64,000 nt of DNA from Paratinospora sagittata (taxonomy: Eukaryota; Streptophyta; Magnoliopsida; Ranunculales; Menispermaceae): assembly GCA_035771175.1 (NCBI GenBank), contig JAYMFD010000704.1, positions 1 to 64,000 on the forward strand, given 5' to 3'. This document shows, piece by piece, positions 43,949 through 53,500 of this stretch (the stretch's first letter is position 1; every line of letters begins with the position of its first letter). The notes below the pieces were generated by a model that saw nothing but the letters and a program-made list of their open reading frames with translations, did not search any database and was not told where the DNA came from. The position numbers were made by a program, and so were the translations under genes.

Positions 43949-45427
43949 TTAGGCTACTTGGTTCATGATATCTTGGATGAAAAGTGTCAAATTCAAGTGA
44001 GAAGAACCTCCTTCTTCCATTGCCTTCCTTGCCATCTTCCCAAACTCTTCTGCTCTTCTTCTCAGCTCTTCTCCTTCTTCACTCTTACCCATTAATATCC
44101 TCACTGCCTTCTCTATCTCTTCCTTCTTCACCACCATAGTACCCAACTCTTCCTGTCTCCATTTAATAAACTCATCAGCACCCGCCCTGAAACCCACCTT
44201 CAATACTTCCACAATCAGCTTCTCATTCAGAAATTGGTCAGCAAAAAAAGGCCAGGTTATCATTCCAACCCCTGCACTCACCCCTTCCAATGTTGAATTC
44301 CACCCACAATGTGTTATAAACCCCCCAGTTGCTGGGTGTGAAAGAATCATCACTTGTGGTGCCCATCCCCTTATCACCAATCCCCCGTTTCCTATTCTCT
44401 CCTCAAATTTCTCTTCAGACATCCAATTTTCTAGTTCTTTATTCCCATCTCCACCTCCTATCACCCAAATAAATGGGTGGTTTGATGCTTCAAGGGCCAA
44501 CCCAATTTCTATCAATTGTGGTAATAACAGCCTAGCTAGGCTTCCAAGACATACGTATATCACAGACTTAGGCTCCTTGGAATCCAGCCATCTCAAGCAC
44601 TGGTTCTTGTCAATTGCAGCCTTTTTACCTCTGTCAACTAAATCCAATTCCTCCTTGTTACATAAAGAAACAGGTCCAATACACCATGTTTTAGTGTTTG
44701 ACGCCTTCTTATACTGATCAACATATCTGGGCTCCAATTCATAGAAACTATTAATCACCACTCCATATGCAGTTTCCTCTGTTTCCCTTATTCGCTCCAT
44801 AATAAGCTTCACCTCAGGACTTGGTTTCTGAAAGAAGTCCGGTAACTTGTTCTTCGTAAGCTCGATTCGATCTGGGAAGTCGGGCATCACGAACGGCTCA
44901 GAATCTGAACTTACGCGCTCGTGAATCTTGGATTGAATTAAACTATGGAAGCACAAGTGAGAGAAGGCAGATGTGCCGTGGAACATAATCCTGGGTATCT
45001 GGAGCTTGTTGGCAGTTTCAGAAGTCCAAGTTAGAAGCCAATCCGAAATTATGCAACTGGGCTTGGGTGGTTGTAGCTCTTCAAGTGATTTTTCTAGTGG
45101 ATGTTGAAGCATGTTTGTTGCTGCAAAGAAGTTTAGCATCAAATCTGCTGAAGGTAAAGTGTCCATATTCTCGCATCCTTCTGGTAAGCCTGCTTCTTTG
45201 GATGGAAATTTGAGTTTGAGGAGTCGAATTGGGAGGCCAGATTGGATGGCCCGATCAATGACTGATTGGTATCTTAAGAAGTTTTGTTGGGTGGAGACAA
45301 TGGTGACCATCACGCCGCGCTGTGCAAAGAGTTTGGCCATGTCGATCATGGGGATCATATGGCCTTGAGCCATGAAAGGAACCAGAATGAAGTGCAGTTG
45401 GTGGTGGTGTAGTTGTGGAGGAGCCAT
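43949..45427 (-). CDS. UDP-glycosyltransferase, UGT73C-like (copy 3)
   Basis: Intronless, 492 codons from the ATG at 45427 (MAPPQLHHHQLHF). Extending three codons further reaches only a TTG, so this ATG is preferred. Catalytic His23 (MAQGHMIPMIDMAKLF) and Asp129 (CIISDWLLTW). PSPG box W355-Q398 with HCGWNS at 373-378 and FADQ rather than FAEQ at its end. The terminal Gln suggests UDP-glucose. It is closest to copy 2. GGFITHCG replaces GGFLTHCG, and the loop WVIGGGDGNKELENW before the PSPG is longer than in copy 2. No inactivating change seen. A small LTR element begins 180 bp upstream, at the TGACGTAAG motif. Confidence 0.96.
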   Translation of the reverse strand: MAPPQLHHHQLHFILVPFMAQGHMIPMIDMAKLFAQRGVMVTIVSTQQNFLRYQSVIDRAIQSGLPIRLLKLKFPSKEAGLPEGCENMDTLPSADLMLNFFAATNMLQHPLEKSLEELQPPKPSCIISDWLLTWTSETANKLQIPRIMFHGTSAFSHLCFHSLIQSKIHERVSSDSEPFVMPDFPDRIELTKNKLPDFFQKPSPEVKLIMERIRETEETAYGVVINSFYELEPRYVDQYKKASNTKTWCIGPVSLCNKEELDLVDRGKKAAIDKNQCLRWLDSKEPKSVIYVCLGSLARLLLPQLIEIGLALEASNHPFIWVIGGGDGNKELENWMSEEKFEERIGNGGLVIRGWAPQVMILSHPATGGFITHCGWNSTLEGVSAGVGMITWPFFADQFLNEKLIVEVLKVGFRAGADEFIKWRQEELGTMVVKKEEIEKAVRILMGKSEEGEELRRRAEEFGKMARKAMEEGGSSHLNLTLFIQDIMNQVA

Positions 45428-45595
45428 GGAAAACAAGATGAAAAATGGATAGGTTTTTGAATTGATTGGGAAATTTGGTAATGGCTAGTGTATCTCTAGG
45501 GATGTTATTTGTAAGTATCTTGTTATAATGGCCATGCTACATGGTAGGAGATGGGCTGTTTAATAATTTGTCCCTTGGCTTGATTCCAGCTTATC

Positions 45596-45604
45596 TGACG
45601 TAAG
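45596..45604 (-). promoter_or_regulatory. TGACGTAAG motif upstream of UGT copy 3
   Basis: Same 9-mer as at 37847-37855 upstream of copy 2, with matching flanks (GGCTTG...TTCC). It is about 170 bp from the ATG. Candidate TGA/bZIP site, possibly xenobiotic or salicylate responsive. Its last bases overlap the target duplication of the LTR element that begins at 45607. Confidence 0.5.
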
Positions 45605-45606
45605 AG

Positions 45607-45747
45607 TGTTAAATTATCTCTCAATCTTGTTTCATTTCCATTCACAACCATCAAATATATATATCTATTACAAAATACAAAGCCTTAAAAACAGGAAACA
45701 TGTTATCAGGAATGTTATCAGGAAACATGTTCCGTAATATCGTAATA
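45607..45747 (-). repeat. 3' LTR of the non-autonomous element
   Basis: 141 bp; matches 47455-47624 and is adjacent to the polypurine tract. Confidence 0.92.
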
Positions 45748-45869
45748 CCCTCCCTCAAGTTGGAGGGTGAAGATTCTGAACGCCCAACTTGCAGAGAAGA
45801 AACTCAAAGTTCGCTTTTCCCGATTTTTTTTTTTTTTTTTCGTGAAAAAAAAAACGGATTTTGAGGAAT

Positions 45870-46400
45870 GCACAACGCCGACTGACGCGTGCTTCACCAC
45901 GCGCGCTTCACCATTCGCACGCTTCACTAATCACGTACGCTTCACCAAGCGCACGCTTCATCGCGCGCACGCATCACCGCGAGCACGCTTCACTAATCAC
46001 GTACGCTTCACTAAGCGCACGCTTCACAACGCGCACGCATCACCGCGAGCACGCTTCACAACGCGAGCACTGTTCACCAAGCTCACGCTTCACTAGTGCG
46101 CACGCTTCATCGCGAGCACACTTCACAACGCGCACGCATCACTGCGAGCACGTTTCACCACGTGCACTGTTTACCAAGTGTACGCTTCACCACGTGCGTT
46201 GTTCTCCAACAGCACGCCTCATCAGTGCGCACGCTTCACCGCGAGCACACTTCACAACGCGCACGCATCACTGCGAGCACGCTTCACCACGTGCGTTGTT
46301 CATTAACCGCACGCCTCATCAGTGCGCACGCTTCACCGCGAGCACACTTCACCAATTACGTACGCTAACCAAGCGAACGCTTCACCGATCACGTACACAA
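45870..46400. repeat. GC-rich minisatellite inside the LTR element
   Basis: Many imperfect copies of a short CGCACGCTTCACC-like unit. Some are arranged in a higher-order block of about 125 bp (TCAGTGCGCACGCTTCACCG recurs near 46220 and 46320, with a related copy near 46095). CpG-dense in an AT-rich region. Open frames across it, including a 239-codon one, are by-products of the repeat. Confidence 0.88.
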
Positions 46401-46882
46401 AATACTGTGCACAAATCACTGTTCATAAATTACTGTTCATGCACGCTGCCCAATGGGCGACACTGGAGCACGATGTACTGTGCTCGCACACTGCCCAATG
46501 CACTCTACGTGCACACTGCCCAATACGCGCTGCCCAACGCACTATTCCGACAGCCACCTTTCACGGCCCCTAGGAACTAGCACTACAGCTAATCAGGTGT
46601 TCATGCAATTTGAAGAGATTTTGGGCCGGGCGAAAAATATATCATTTTCTTGCACATGCCAATGTCTTATCATGCACATGCCAATGTCTTAAACAAGACA
46701 AAAAAAAAAAACTAACAATGTCCTCAAATTCTTGTCGGCCTCCAAAAGATATTATATTTTTAATTTCAAACATGATCCACACATCACCTCGATTTTAGAT
46801 AATGGAAATGTCTTGGAATTTGATTGAAATCACGTTTGTCAAGACTCTTCACGCAGCACGCTCACGCGTGCGCACACAGCCA

Positions 46883-47058
46883 GTTGTGATCACAGCCAGC
46901 TTATCACACAGAAAAATCCACAGATCTAGCCGGTGAATCAAAGTTGAACGAGTACAGCTGAGCGCCAGTCTGAATATTCCACAGCTTTGCCGACTGATCT
47001 GCACTTCCAATTATGAGGTGTACCGAGTCCCTCGAAACATTGCAACACCAAACAGCAC
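46883..47058 (-). pseudogene. Captured fragment of eukaryotic initiation factor eIF3 subunit i (WD40)
   Basis: The minus strand encodes AVWCCNVSRDSVHLIIGSAD, QSAKLWNIQTGAQLYSFNFD and SPARSVDFSV. After a one-base deletion KLAVIT follows. This is the second WD40 region of plant eIF3i (TIF3I1), recognised from memory of the family. No introns, no start, similarity lost abruptly at both ends. It lies inside the LTR element, so it was most likely picked up from a host transcript by template switching. It cannot make eIF3i. Confidence 0.85.
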
Positions 47059-47441
47059 TGTTCCGGCAGCCACCTTTCACGGCCCCTGTTCACGGCAGCC
47101 TCTGTTCACGACCGCACGGTTGGTTCAAGTACTAATGCTTTTCATCTTCTGATCCATTTTCTTTTCATCTTCTGATCCATTTTCTTGTTGTTCGTCGAGA
47201 GAGAGCGAGACGGTTTCACTGTCCCGTCGCTGATCTCTCAACAGATAAAATCGATCAACCACAATTTCAAAGAACAATCAGGAATGAAAACCTTCAGAAT
47301 CGCAGTATCGGAGCTGGGGTTTGAGAGATCGGAGTTGTGGCGGATGGCTTCACACACACATCTCATTCTCAAACCCCAGCTCGGATCTTGAAGATTTACG
47401 TTCTTCAACAGATCCAAAATCTGGAAATCCCTTGCTCTCTT

Positions 47442-47454
47442 GGCTCTGATACCA
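47442..47454 (-). other. Primer-binding site of the non-autonomous element
   Basis: GGCTCTGATACCA on the plus strand is TGGTATCAGAGCC on the minus strand. It abuts the 5' LTR and fixes the element's orientation. Confidence 0.92.
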
Positions 47455-47624
47455 TGTTAAATTATCTCTCAATCTTGTTTCATTTCCATTCACAACCATC
47501 AAATATATATATATCTATTACAAAATACAAAGCCTTAAAAACAGGAAACATGTTATCAGGAATGTTATCAGGAAACATGTTCCGTAATATCGTAATATGA
47601 AACATGTTCCGTAATATCGTAATA
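47455..47624 (-). repeat. 5' LTR of the non-autonomous element
   Basis: 170 bp; carries a 27-bp tandem duplication of CATGTTCCGTAATATCGTAA and neighbouring bases that is absent from the 3' LTR. Confidence 0.92.
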
Positions 47625-47629
47625 AAGAG

Positions 47630-48750
47630 CCTATGCAAAGCAAAGAGTGCTGATTAGAAACGTGATTTGTGGCATGTGATTCGATAGTAGTGTCTTAAAT
47701 GGTGCCTAGAAGAGTACGTCTGAAAGTCTTACGATGGAAGTACGTGCAGGATGGAAGCCATGAGCAATTTAAGGATCTGACAGACTTCAATACTTGTATT
47801 AGAAGGTTCTGTCATTTTTAAAAAATTATTGTACTAATGTGTCGATAGTATGTTGATATGGACCGGCGAGCTAACATGTATAAGTTAATAGTTTTTTCGA
47901 CTCAGTTATTTCTAACAGTGTCAAAGCATTGTATTAATAAGTATGTCTCTTTTTTTCTCTTCTCTCTCTCTCTCTCTCTCTAAGATGAGGTTGCTGGGGG
48001 AGTGGAAGTTTTAATAATATATTTTGATGTTCATTGTCGGGCTTCCAGCTCTTTGAATGCTGGATATATGTATCCTATTTCATAAATAAAATTTTCTTGC
48101 TTCCTCTTTAGGGAAAAAAAAAAATCCGTGTGGCACGCATGGTTCATGAATCCCACACCTAATGAATAATGATTGAATCCCCTTAGCATTTCCCTTATTG
48201 TATAGCTTTTCAATATGCTAAATGGGTTAGCTGATCGGGCTTTTTCTCTTGTAAGTCTTTCTTTAACTTTCTGACCCATGAACACACAGTACAACCACCT
48301 TTGTCAATCTCATTTGGAATGGACGCTGAACACACATGTGACATTACAACAGCGTCTTAGTTCCAGGGTATATATTACCTCTCACCACGTTATTGTTGAC
48401 TATGCTTGGGGAGAGGCGAGTCGGCAAAGCATCTGTTTATTGAATAATGTATGTTAGGTAAGCAACTTTAGATCAGATGGACAGCTTGATTTGGGAGGTG
48501 ATTGTTTTAGATTTTAGAGTGCCAACTTGTTATAATGACTGCCTTGTATTTGTTTACCTTCCAAGAGATAAACCGATTAACTGGGTCATGCATGTTCACG
48601 ACAACTTAGCTAGAGTTGTAATCAAATTGACACGACTAACTCTTAAAGCCCTGGCAAAACATGGTCTAAAGAGATGACTCTGTTGCACTGCAACAAGCCC
48701 AAGGTTTGTACAAGCTTCCTTCTAACATGAAAGGTGAGAGGTTACATGTG
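47630..48750. other. Intergenic spacer with a possible retroposon tail
   Basis: No gene recognised. (TC)n at about 47960-47982. At 47990-48125 a LINE-like 3' tail (AATAAAATTTTCTTGCTTCC, then a short unique part and poly(A)) lies on the plus strand. Confidence 0.4.
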
Positions 48751-48767
48751 AAAAGCTCTAATATGAT

Positions 48768-48952
48768 CAATAAGTGCTTTGGCCCAATGGAAGCGGACTA
48801 AGTCCTAAAATCATCCTGTATGTAAGTTTTAAGGTTCGATTCTTCGAGGTGTGGTCATTGAGAGAAGTTTATCATTTCATTCTCGCCTCAAACGGATACT
48901 AGTCACATACTCAAAGGGTGCTGGGATACCTTATGAAATAAATAAATAAATA
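48768..48952 (+). mobile_element. tRNA-derived SINE with 17-bp target duplication
   Basis: Pol III box A TGGCCCAATGG at 48780-48790 fits the consensus. Box B GGTTCGATTCT at 48833-48843 has one mismatch. The body ends in an AAATAAATAAATAAATAAA tail. The direct repeat AAAAGCTCTAATATGAT flanks it at 48751-48767 and 48953-48969 without mismatch. Length about 185 bp. A perfect 17-bp duplication shows endonuclease-primed retroposition and a recent insertion. Confidence 0.92.
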
Positions 48953-48969
48953 AAAAGCTCTAATATGAT

Positions 48970-49566
48970 TTTGTTGTAAACTGAATAAGAATAATCAAAG
49001 AATGCTAAAAAAAAAATGTTAGATTTCATTCTTCATTTTCTATTTTTTTAAATATTTTATAACTCATTTCTTCATCTTTTCTCCATTCCTCTTCCTCTTC
49101 TCATTTTCTCTACAACTTCTCTTTATAATCTCTCTCATATTTACAGGGAGAAATTTACATCAAAAGATCATCAACTCACATGATGGGTAACTATGTTCTC
49201 ATATGATAAATAACTATACTCTCACATGGATAGGTAACTATGCTCTCACATGATTCATGTGGGATACATATACATACGAATTTATACAACTTGAACACAT
49301 GTACCACTCGGATATCATGTTGCTTGAGATATGTGTATAGTACATATAATTACTATTTAGATATTCAACAGATTTAAGCTACTGCGCATTTTGGCCCACC
49401 CTTGAAATAATGATAATAGTACATCGAACCTTACCATGAAAAAGTTGCATTAAATGGAAAATGTCTGAGAAACACATGGGGACATTGACTTTTGACACTA
49501 TGTCCTAAGTATTGTTAGATTGCCTCCAAGAATGTAACTCACACATGATTTAAAGCAATCTAACAA
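48970..49566. other. Intergenic spacer
   Basis: AT-rich, with near-repeated CATGATGGGTAACTATG/CATATGATAAATAACTAT words near 49180-49250. No gene seen. Confidence 0.4.
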
Positions 49567-50720
49567 CTCTTTTTTTTTAGAAGAAACAAGTATATTTATT
49601 AATAGTACTAGGTAAATAACTTTACAACCATAAATAAAGTGCCAAAGCAAAAACATCGGCTGCGAAAGCAGCCCAAAACTACTCCATCATTACAACATGC
49701 AAAGGTACCAATTACGATACCAATCTGTGAATCCTCCTGAGAATTTCAATGAAGCTACCCGCTCTGCTACCAGAAACAACACCTCATCCCAAAGCCTCCA
49801 TCGGTCTTTCGAGAGATTTTGAAAGATTCTTCTATTTCTCTCGAGCCAAATCACCCATAAAGATGCAAAAGACATGATCCTGCCCACTTCCCATGCTTCC
49901 TAGAAAGGTTAGAAAACCTAGGGCATGCAAAACATTCTTCAATTGTAAGAGGGGGAAAAAAGGAACCATTGCTCTCATTTGACCATCTTTGCCATAAGAA
50001 CTGAATTCACTCACACTCAGCAAAAAGATGATTAACAACTTCATTCTCCCTCTTACATAACAAACAACTTGGCGATAATAGCCAATAAGGAAACCGTGTT
50101 TGCAATATGTCAGCGGTATTGATCTTTTTATGTAATAAAGACCATCCAAAAAATTTAACATTGAAAGGAACATGAGCAACCCAAAGATGAGACACAAAAG
50201 GAGAAACACTATTAGGAGGGCAATCAACCAACGCGTCAAAAAAGGATCCGCAAAAAAACCAACCAGAGGGATTAAGAGACCATTTGAAACAATCATCACT
50301 AGTGACCAGCCTAACGTTAGCCAATAGAGCTAACAACTCCTCAAGCTGCGGGATAACCTTGGAAGATGGGGGTCTAACAAAATGAAAATTCCAATAGGAA
50401 GAAAAATTATCAGAAGAACTATTAACAAAAGAGAGTGATTGGACACATCCGAAGGCTAGACAAATGGTACAACCTAGGGAAACAAAATCACACCAAATAT
50501 CTTCCCAGAAACGGAAAACCTTACCATTACCTACAGACCGAGACAGAAGTGAGTGAATAAATTTTTACGGGCTTCTATTTGTGGAGGAAGGGTAAGTTTC
50601 AATATCCCACCCCGTATTTGAGGAGCCATGAATGCTTCGGATGATTTTAACCCATCAAGAACCCGATTTTTAAGGGCATAGTATCAAAAGTAAGTTTTCC
50701 AATAGCACTGCTCACATCCA
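49567..50720 (-). mobile_element. 5'-truncated L1-type LINE
   Basis: Minus strand, from high to low coordinates. First comes GNGKVFRFWEDIW (about 50540-50500). The zinc-binding region follows (FNVKFFGWSLLHKKINTADI, then CLLCKRENEVVNHLFAECE). The C-terminus is LWVIWLERNRRIFQNLS and GGFTDWYRNWYLCM. A poly(T) run at about 49568-49577 is the poly(A) tail on the minus strand. Frames are broken. It lies just downstream of UGT copy 4. Confidence 0.82.
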
Positions 50721-50947
50721 ATACATACATTATTCGAAGTACATTACAAGACTTCCTGGTAGAAATTGCTTGCTTTGGTAACACCGCTTGGATTGGGCTA
50801 TTTTTACTAAGAAATTGTTAAAAGAAAAAGAAAAAGCTAGGTGACTCCTAAAATCCTTTGATAATATTGTTCTAAAGATACATTTGGAATTGAAAACAAC
50901 TTTCAAACTCTTTTTTTCATCATCACCCCAACAAACCCATTTTTACC

Positions 50948-52423
50948 TCAATTTGACATCTTTTGAGAGGATTGAAGCAAGATATCCTCAATCAACAATG
51001 TCATGTTCAAATATGAAGATCCACCTTCTTCCATCGCCATCTTTGCCTTCTCACCAAGCTCTTTTGCTCTCTTTCTCCTCTCTTCTCCTTCTCCTCCATC
51101 ATCCATCAATTCCTTTATTGCCTTCTCAATATCTTCCCTTTTCACCAACACCCCAATCTCCTCTTCCTCTCCCCACCTCACAGGAATCTCAACCCCAACT
51201 TTCACTCCAATCCTCAGTACCTCCACAATAAGCTTCTCATTAGTGAACTGCTCAGCAAACATAGGCCAAGTTATCATTGGCACACCTGCACATGTCCCTT
51301 CCAATGCCGAATTCCAACCACAATGAGTTAAAAATCCTCCAATTGCTGAGTGAGACAAGATTAACACCTGTGGTGCCCAACCTCTAATTATCAAACCTCT
51401 ACCTTTGACACTCTCTTCAAACCCATCACTCAACCATTTCTCTAACTCCAAAAATTGCTTCTCCCCACCTTTGAATGCCCATATAAATGGGCGATCACAA
51501 GCCTCTAAGCTCAATCCAAGCTCGATTAACTGCAGAGCTGTTAAGCGACAAAGGGTGCCCAGACAAACATATAAAACAGATTTGGGTACACATGAATCCA
51601 ACCATTGAAGACAGTGGTTCTCATCAATTGAAGTTTTATTACCTCTGTCAATCTTCTCAAGTTTCTCTTTGTTACATAAAGAAACTGGCCCAACACACCA
51701 AACATTTTTCCCTTTGGCCTTTTGGTATTCCGTAACATATTTCTGCTCCAACTCAAAAAAGCTGTTCACCACAACTCCATATTCAGTTCCTTCATTTGTT
51801 CTAATTTTGTCTTTCATAGACTTGAAATATGATGGAGCAACCATTACTCCTGGCAACTGGGTCTTCTTGATTTTGATAGGATCAGGCATGCCGGGCAACA
51901 AGAAGGGCTCTGTGGAAGAAGTGATGCTCTCATGGACTTTGTAATGGAAAACACTGTGGGCGCAAAGGAGAGAGAAACAACAAGTTCCATGGAAAACTAG
52001 TCTTGGAATTTGGAATTTATGGGCAATTGGGGATGTCCAAGGATGACCCATGTCTGAGATTATGCAGCTGGGTTTAGGTTGTAGTTCTTTTAAGGATTGC
52101 TCTAGGGGTTGTTGGAGCATGGTGGTTGCAATGAAGAAATTTGAGATCAGTTCTGTAGGGAGATTGTCCAGATTTTCACACCCTTCCGGTAATCCAGCTT
52201 CTTGGGATGGAAATTGGAGTTGGAGAAGACGGATTGGAAGGCCAGATTCTGCTGCATGATCGATGATTGGCTTGAATCTAGAGGCGTTGATGGGTGTGGT
52301 GACTATTGTGACGATAACACTTCGTTTTGCCAATAATTTTCCTATGTCTATCATGGGTATCATGTGGCCTGGAGCCATAAGAGGGACTAAAATGAAGTGA
52401 AGTTGGTGATGTTGGGAAGCCAT
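50948..52423 (-). CDS. UDP-glycosyltransferase, UGT73C-like (copy 4)
   Basis: Intronless, 491 codons from the ATG at 52423 (MASQHHQLHFILVP), which aligns with the starts of the other copies. An in-frame ATG 29 codons upstream (52510) would add a Ser/Pro-rich leader not found in the others and is less likely. Catalytic His20 sits in MAPGHMIPM, where the usual Gln before Gly-His is Pro. Asp124 is in CIISDMGHPW. PSPG box W349-Q392 with HCGWNS at 367-372. WNSALEGTCAG has Ala where the others have Thr. Gln at the PSPG end suggests UDP-glucose. It is the most diverged member with copy 1. No inactivating change; acceptor unknown. Confidence 0.95.
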   Translation of the reverse strand: MASQHHQLHFILVPLMAPGHMIPMIDIGKLLAKRSVIVTIVTTPINASRFKPIIDHAAESGLPIRLLQLQFPSQEAGLPEGCENLDNLPTELISNFFIATTMLQQPLEQSLKELQPKPSCIISDMGHPWTSPIAHKFQIPRLVFHGTCCFSLLCAHSVFHYKVHESITSSTEPFLLPGMPDPIKIKKTQLPGVMVAPSYFKSMKDKIRTNEGTEYGVVVNSFFELEQKYVTEYQKAKGKNVWCVGPVSLCNKEKLEKIDRGNKTSIDENHCLQWLDSCVPKSVLYVCLGTLCRLTALQLIELGLSLEACDRPFIWAFKGGEKQFLELEKWLSDGFEESVKGRGLIIRGWAPQVLILSHSAIGGFLTHCGWNSALEGTCAGVPMITWPMFAEQFTNEKLIVEVLRIGVKVGVEIPVRWGEEEEIGVLVKREDIEKAIKELMDDGGEGEERRKRAKELGEKAKMAMEEGGSSYLNMTLLIEDILLQSSQKMSN

Positions 52424-53500
52424 GGGAATTGCAGCAGGAGAGGGAGGGAGGGATGGATCGTGAACTAGTAGTAAGAGTTTGGAATTTGATTTCCTGATAA
52501 GGTTTTCCATTCACAAATATGTGGCGCTGAATTAATTAATTATAATTGATTTTTTTTTTTTAGAAAAATGGTAGTCATTCCAAACATAATAATTCTTAAC
52601 GCGACTTTCAAAACTTATCCTTTAAAAAAGTCAGGTTCATTTAAAAGAATCACGTTTTGTTTTGTTTTTTTTTGTTTTGTTTTTTTTTCTTGAAGTTGCT
52701 GTTAGCATTATTCATTTATTTTTTGGTGCAGAGAGTCTTGTTAGCATCTGCTTTTAACACTGTAGTGGCATAACTTGGATCTCTCTCATATGTGGATGAG
52801 AGAGTAGAAAGGTGCCTTCCAAGTTCCAATAATGGGGGGCGTCTGAAACTGACCCAAGTACCATAGCATACTCTCACATGTCGATGGAAAACCATCCACC
52901 AAATCTCAAAGAAAGTAGGAAGGTGGCTTTCCAATTGAGTTACCAGTGACCGACAAATCCAAGGCAGCCGGATGGGGCAGTACTAAATTTCGGGTGCTCC
53001 CATTAAATCAGGACACCTAAGGCTTTTTTGGAATATTGTGACCTTGCTTGTTAAGTCTAATTACGATGACAAGTATCTTACATCACAATAAAAGAATTTG
53101 AAACCTTGATTCACTTTCTAAAGAAACTCGTTAGAAACCACCTCCCACCCCCCCCCCCCCCCCCCCACAAAAAAATAAAAATAAAAATAAAAATAATAAA
53201 TAAAAGAAACCCTCTGCAAACTTTCTTTATTGAATACACAATCCCGTATTTTTACATAGAATTAATTAATTATCATTCTTTACAATCATATATACTAGCC
53301 ACAACTTTTTCCGTTGATAAGGATTACAATTCTTTCACAAACTATACAAGTAAACAAAAACTAAGTTACACATGATATGTATCCTGTATCCGATGGCTGT
53401 AAATGATCCAGAAGCTCTCAATGAAGGGATCCTTGCAAGGTCAAGTGTTCAGGCACTCTTGACAATGATGTTTCCTGGTTTCACAACTTGCTGGGGACTC
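52424..53500. other. Spacer between UGT copy 4 promoter and the SG6-like gene end
   Basis: Promoter side of UGT copy 4 and, near 53210-53500, probably the 3' UTR of the minus-strand SG6-like gene. A run of 19 C residues at 53148-53166 is followed by A/T-rich simple sequence. No gene in it. Confidence 0.5.
53148..53166. repeat. Poly(C) run of 19
   Basis: An uninterrupted C run (G run on the transcribed minus strand) close to the SG6-like 3' end; could form a G-quadruplex in RNA if transcribed. Length may vary or be affected by sequencing. Confidence 0.9.

Larger units (their letters stand above)
45607..47624 (-). mobile_element. Small non-autonomous LTR retrotransposon (TRIM/LARD-like) with captured host sequence
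   Basis: Read on the minus strand: 5' LTR 47624-47455 (170 bp), PBS at 47454-47442 and a non-coding interior. A polypurine tract follows (CTTGAGGGAGGG, 45759-45748), then the 3' LTR 45747-45607 (141 bp). The LTRs are nearly identical; the 5' copy differs by one extra TA and a 27-bp tandem duplication at its outer end. Target duplication AAGAG at 45602-45606 and 47625-47629 is perfect. LTR termini are TA...CA. The interior has no gag or pol; it holds a GC-rich minisatellite and a 175-bp eIF3i fragment. Transposition must have relied on proteins from another element. Confidence 0.93.

Noticed and set aside
45428..45436. Three extra N-terminal codons for UGT copy 3
   Set aside because: The extension begins at TTG, not ATG; the ATG at 45427 aligns with the other copies.
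45861..46580. Open frame of 239 codons rich in His, Arg, Ser and Thr
   Set aside because: It runs through the minisatellite in several frames at once; the frames exist because the repeat lacks stops. No domain.
45607..47624. The element as a tandem gene duplication around UGT copy 3
   Set aside because: PBS, polypurine tract and 5-bp target duplications show that the two flanking repeats are LTRs.
48768..48952. A functional tRNA gene
   Set aside because: Pol III boxes are present but no tRNA cloverleaf follows, and the A-rich tail and 17-bp flanking repeat show a SINE.
53106..53375. 89-codon frame after the poly(C) run
   Set aside because: Built from poly(C) and A/T-rich simple sequence; more likely SG6 3' flank.
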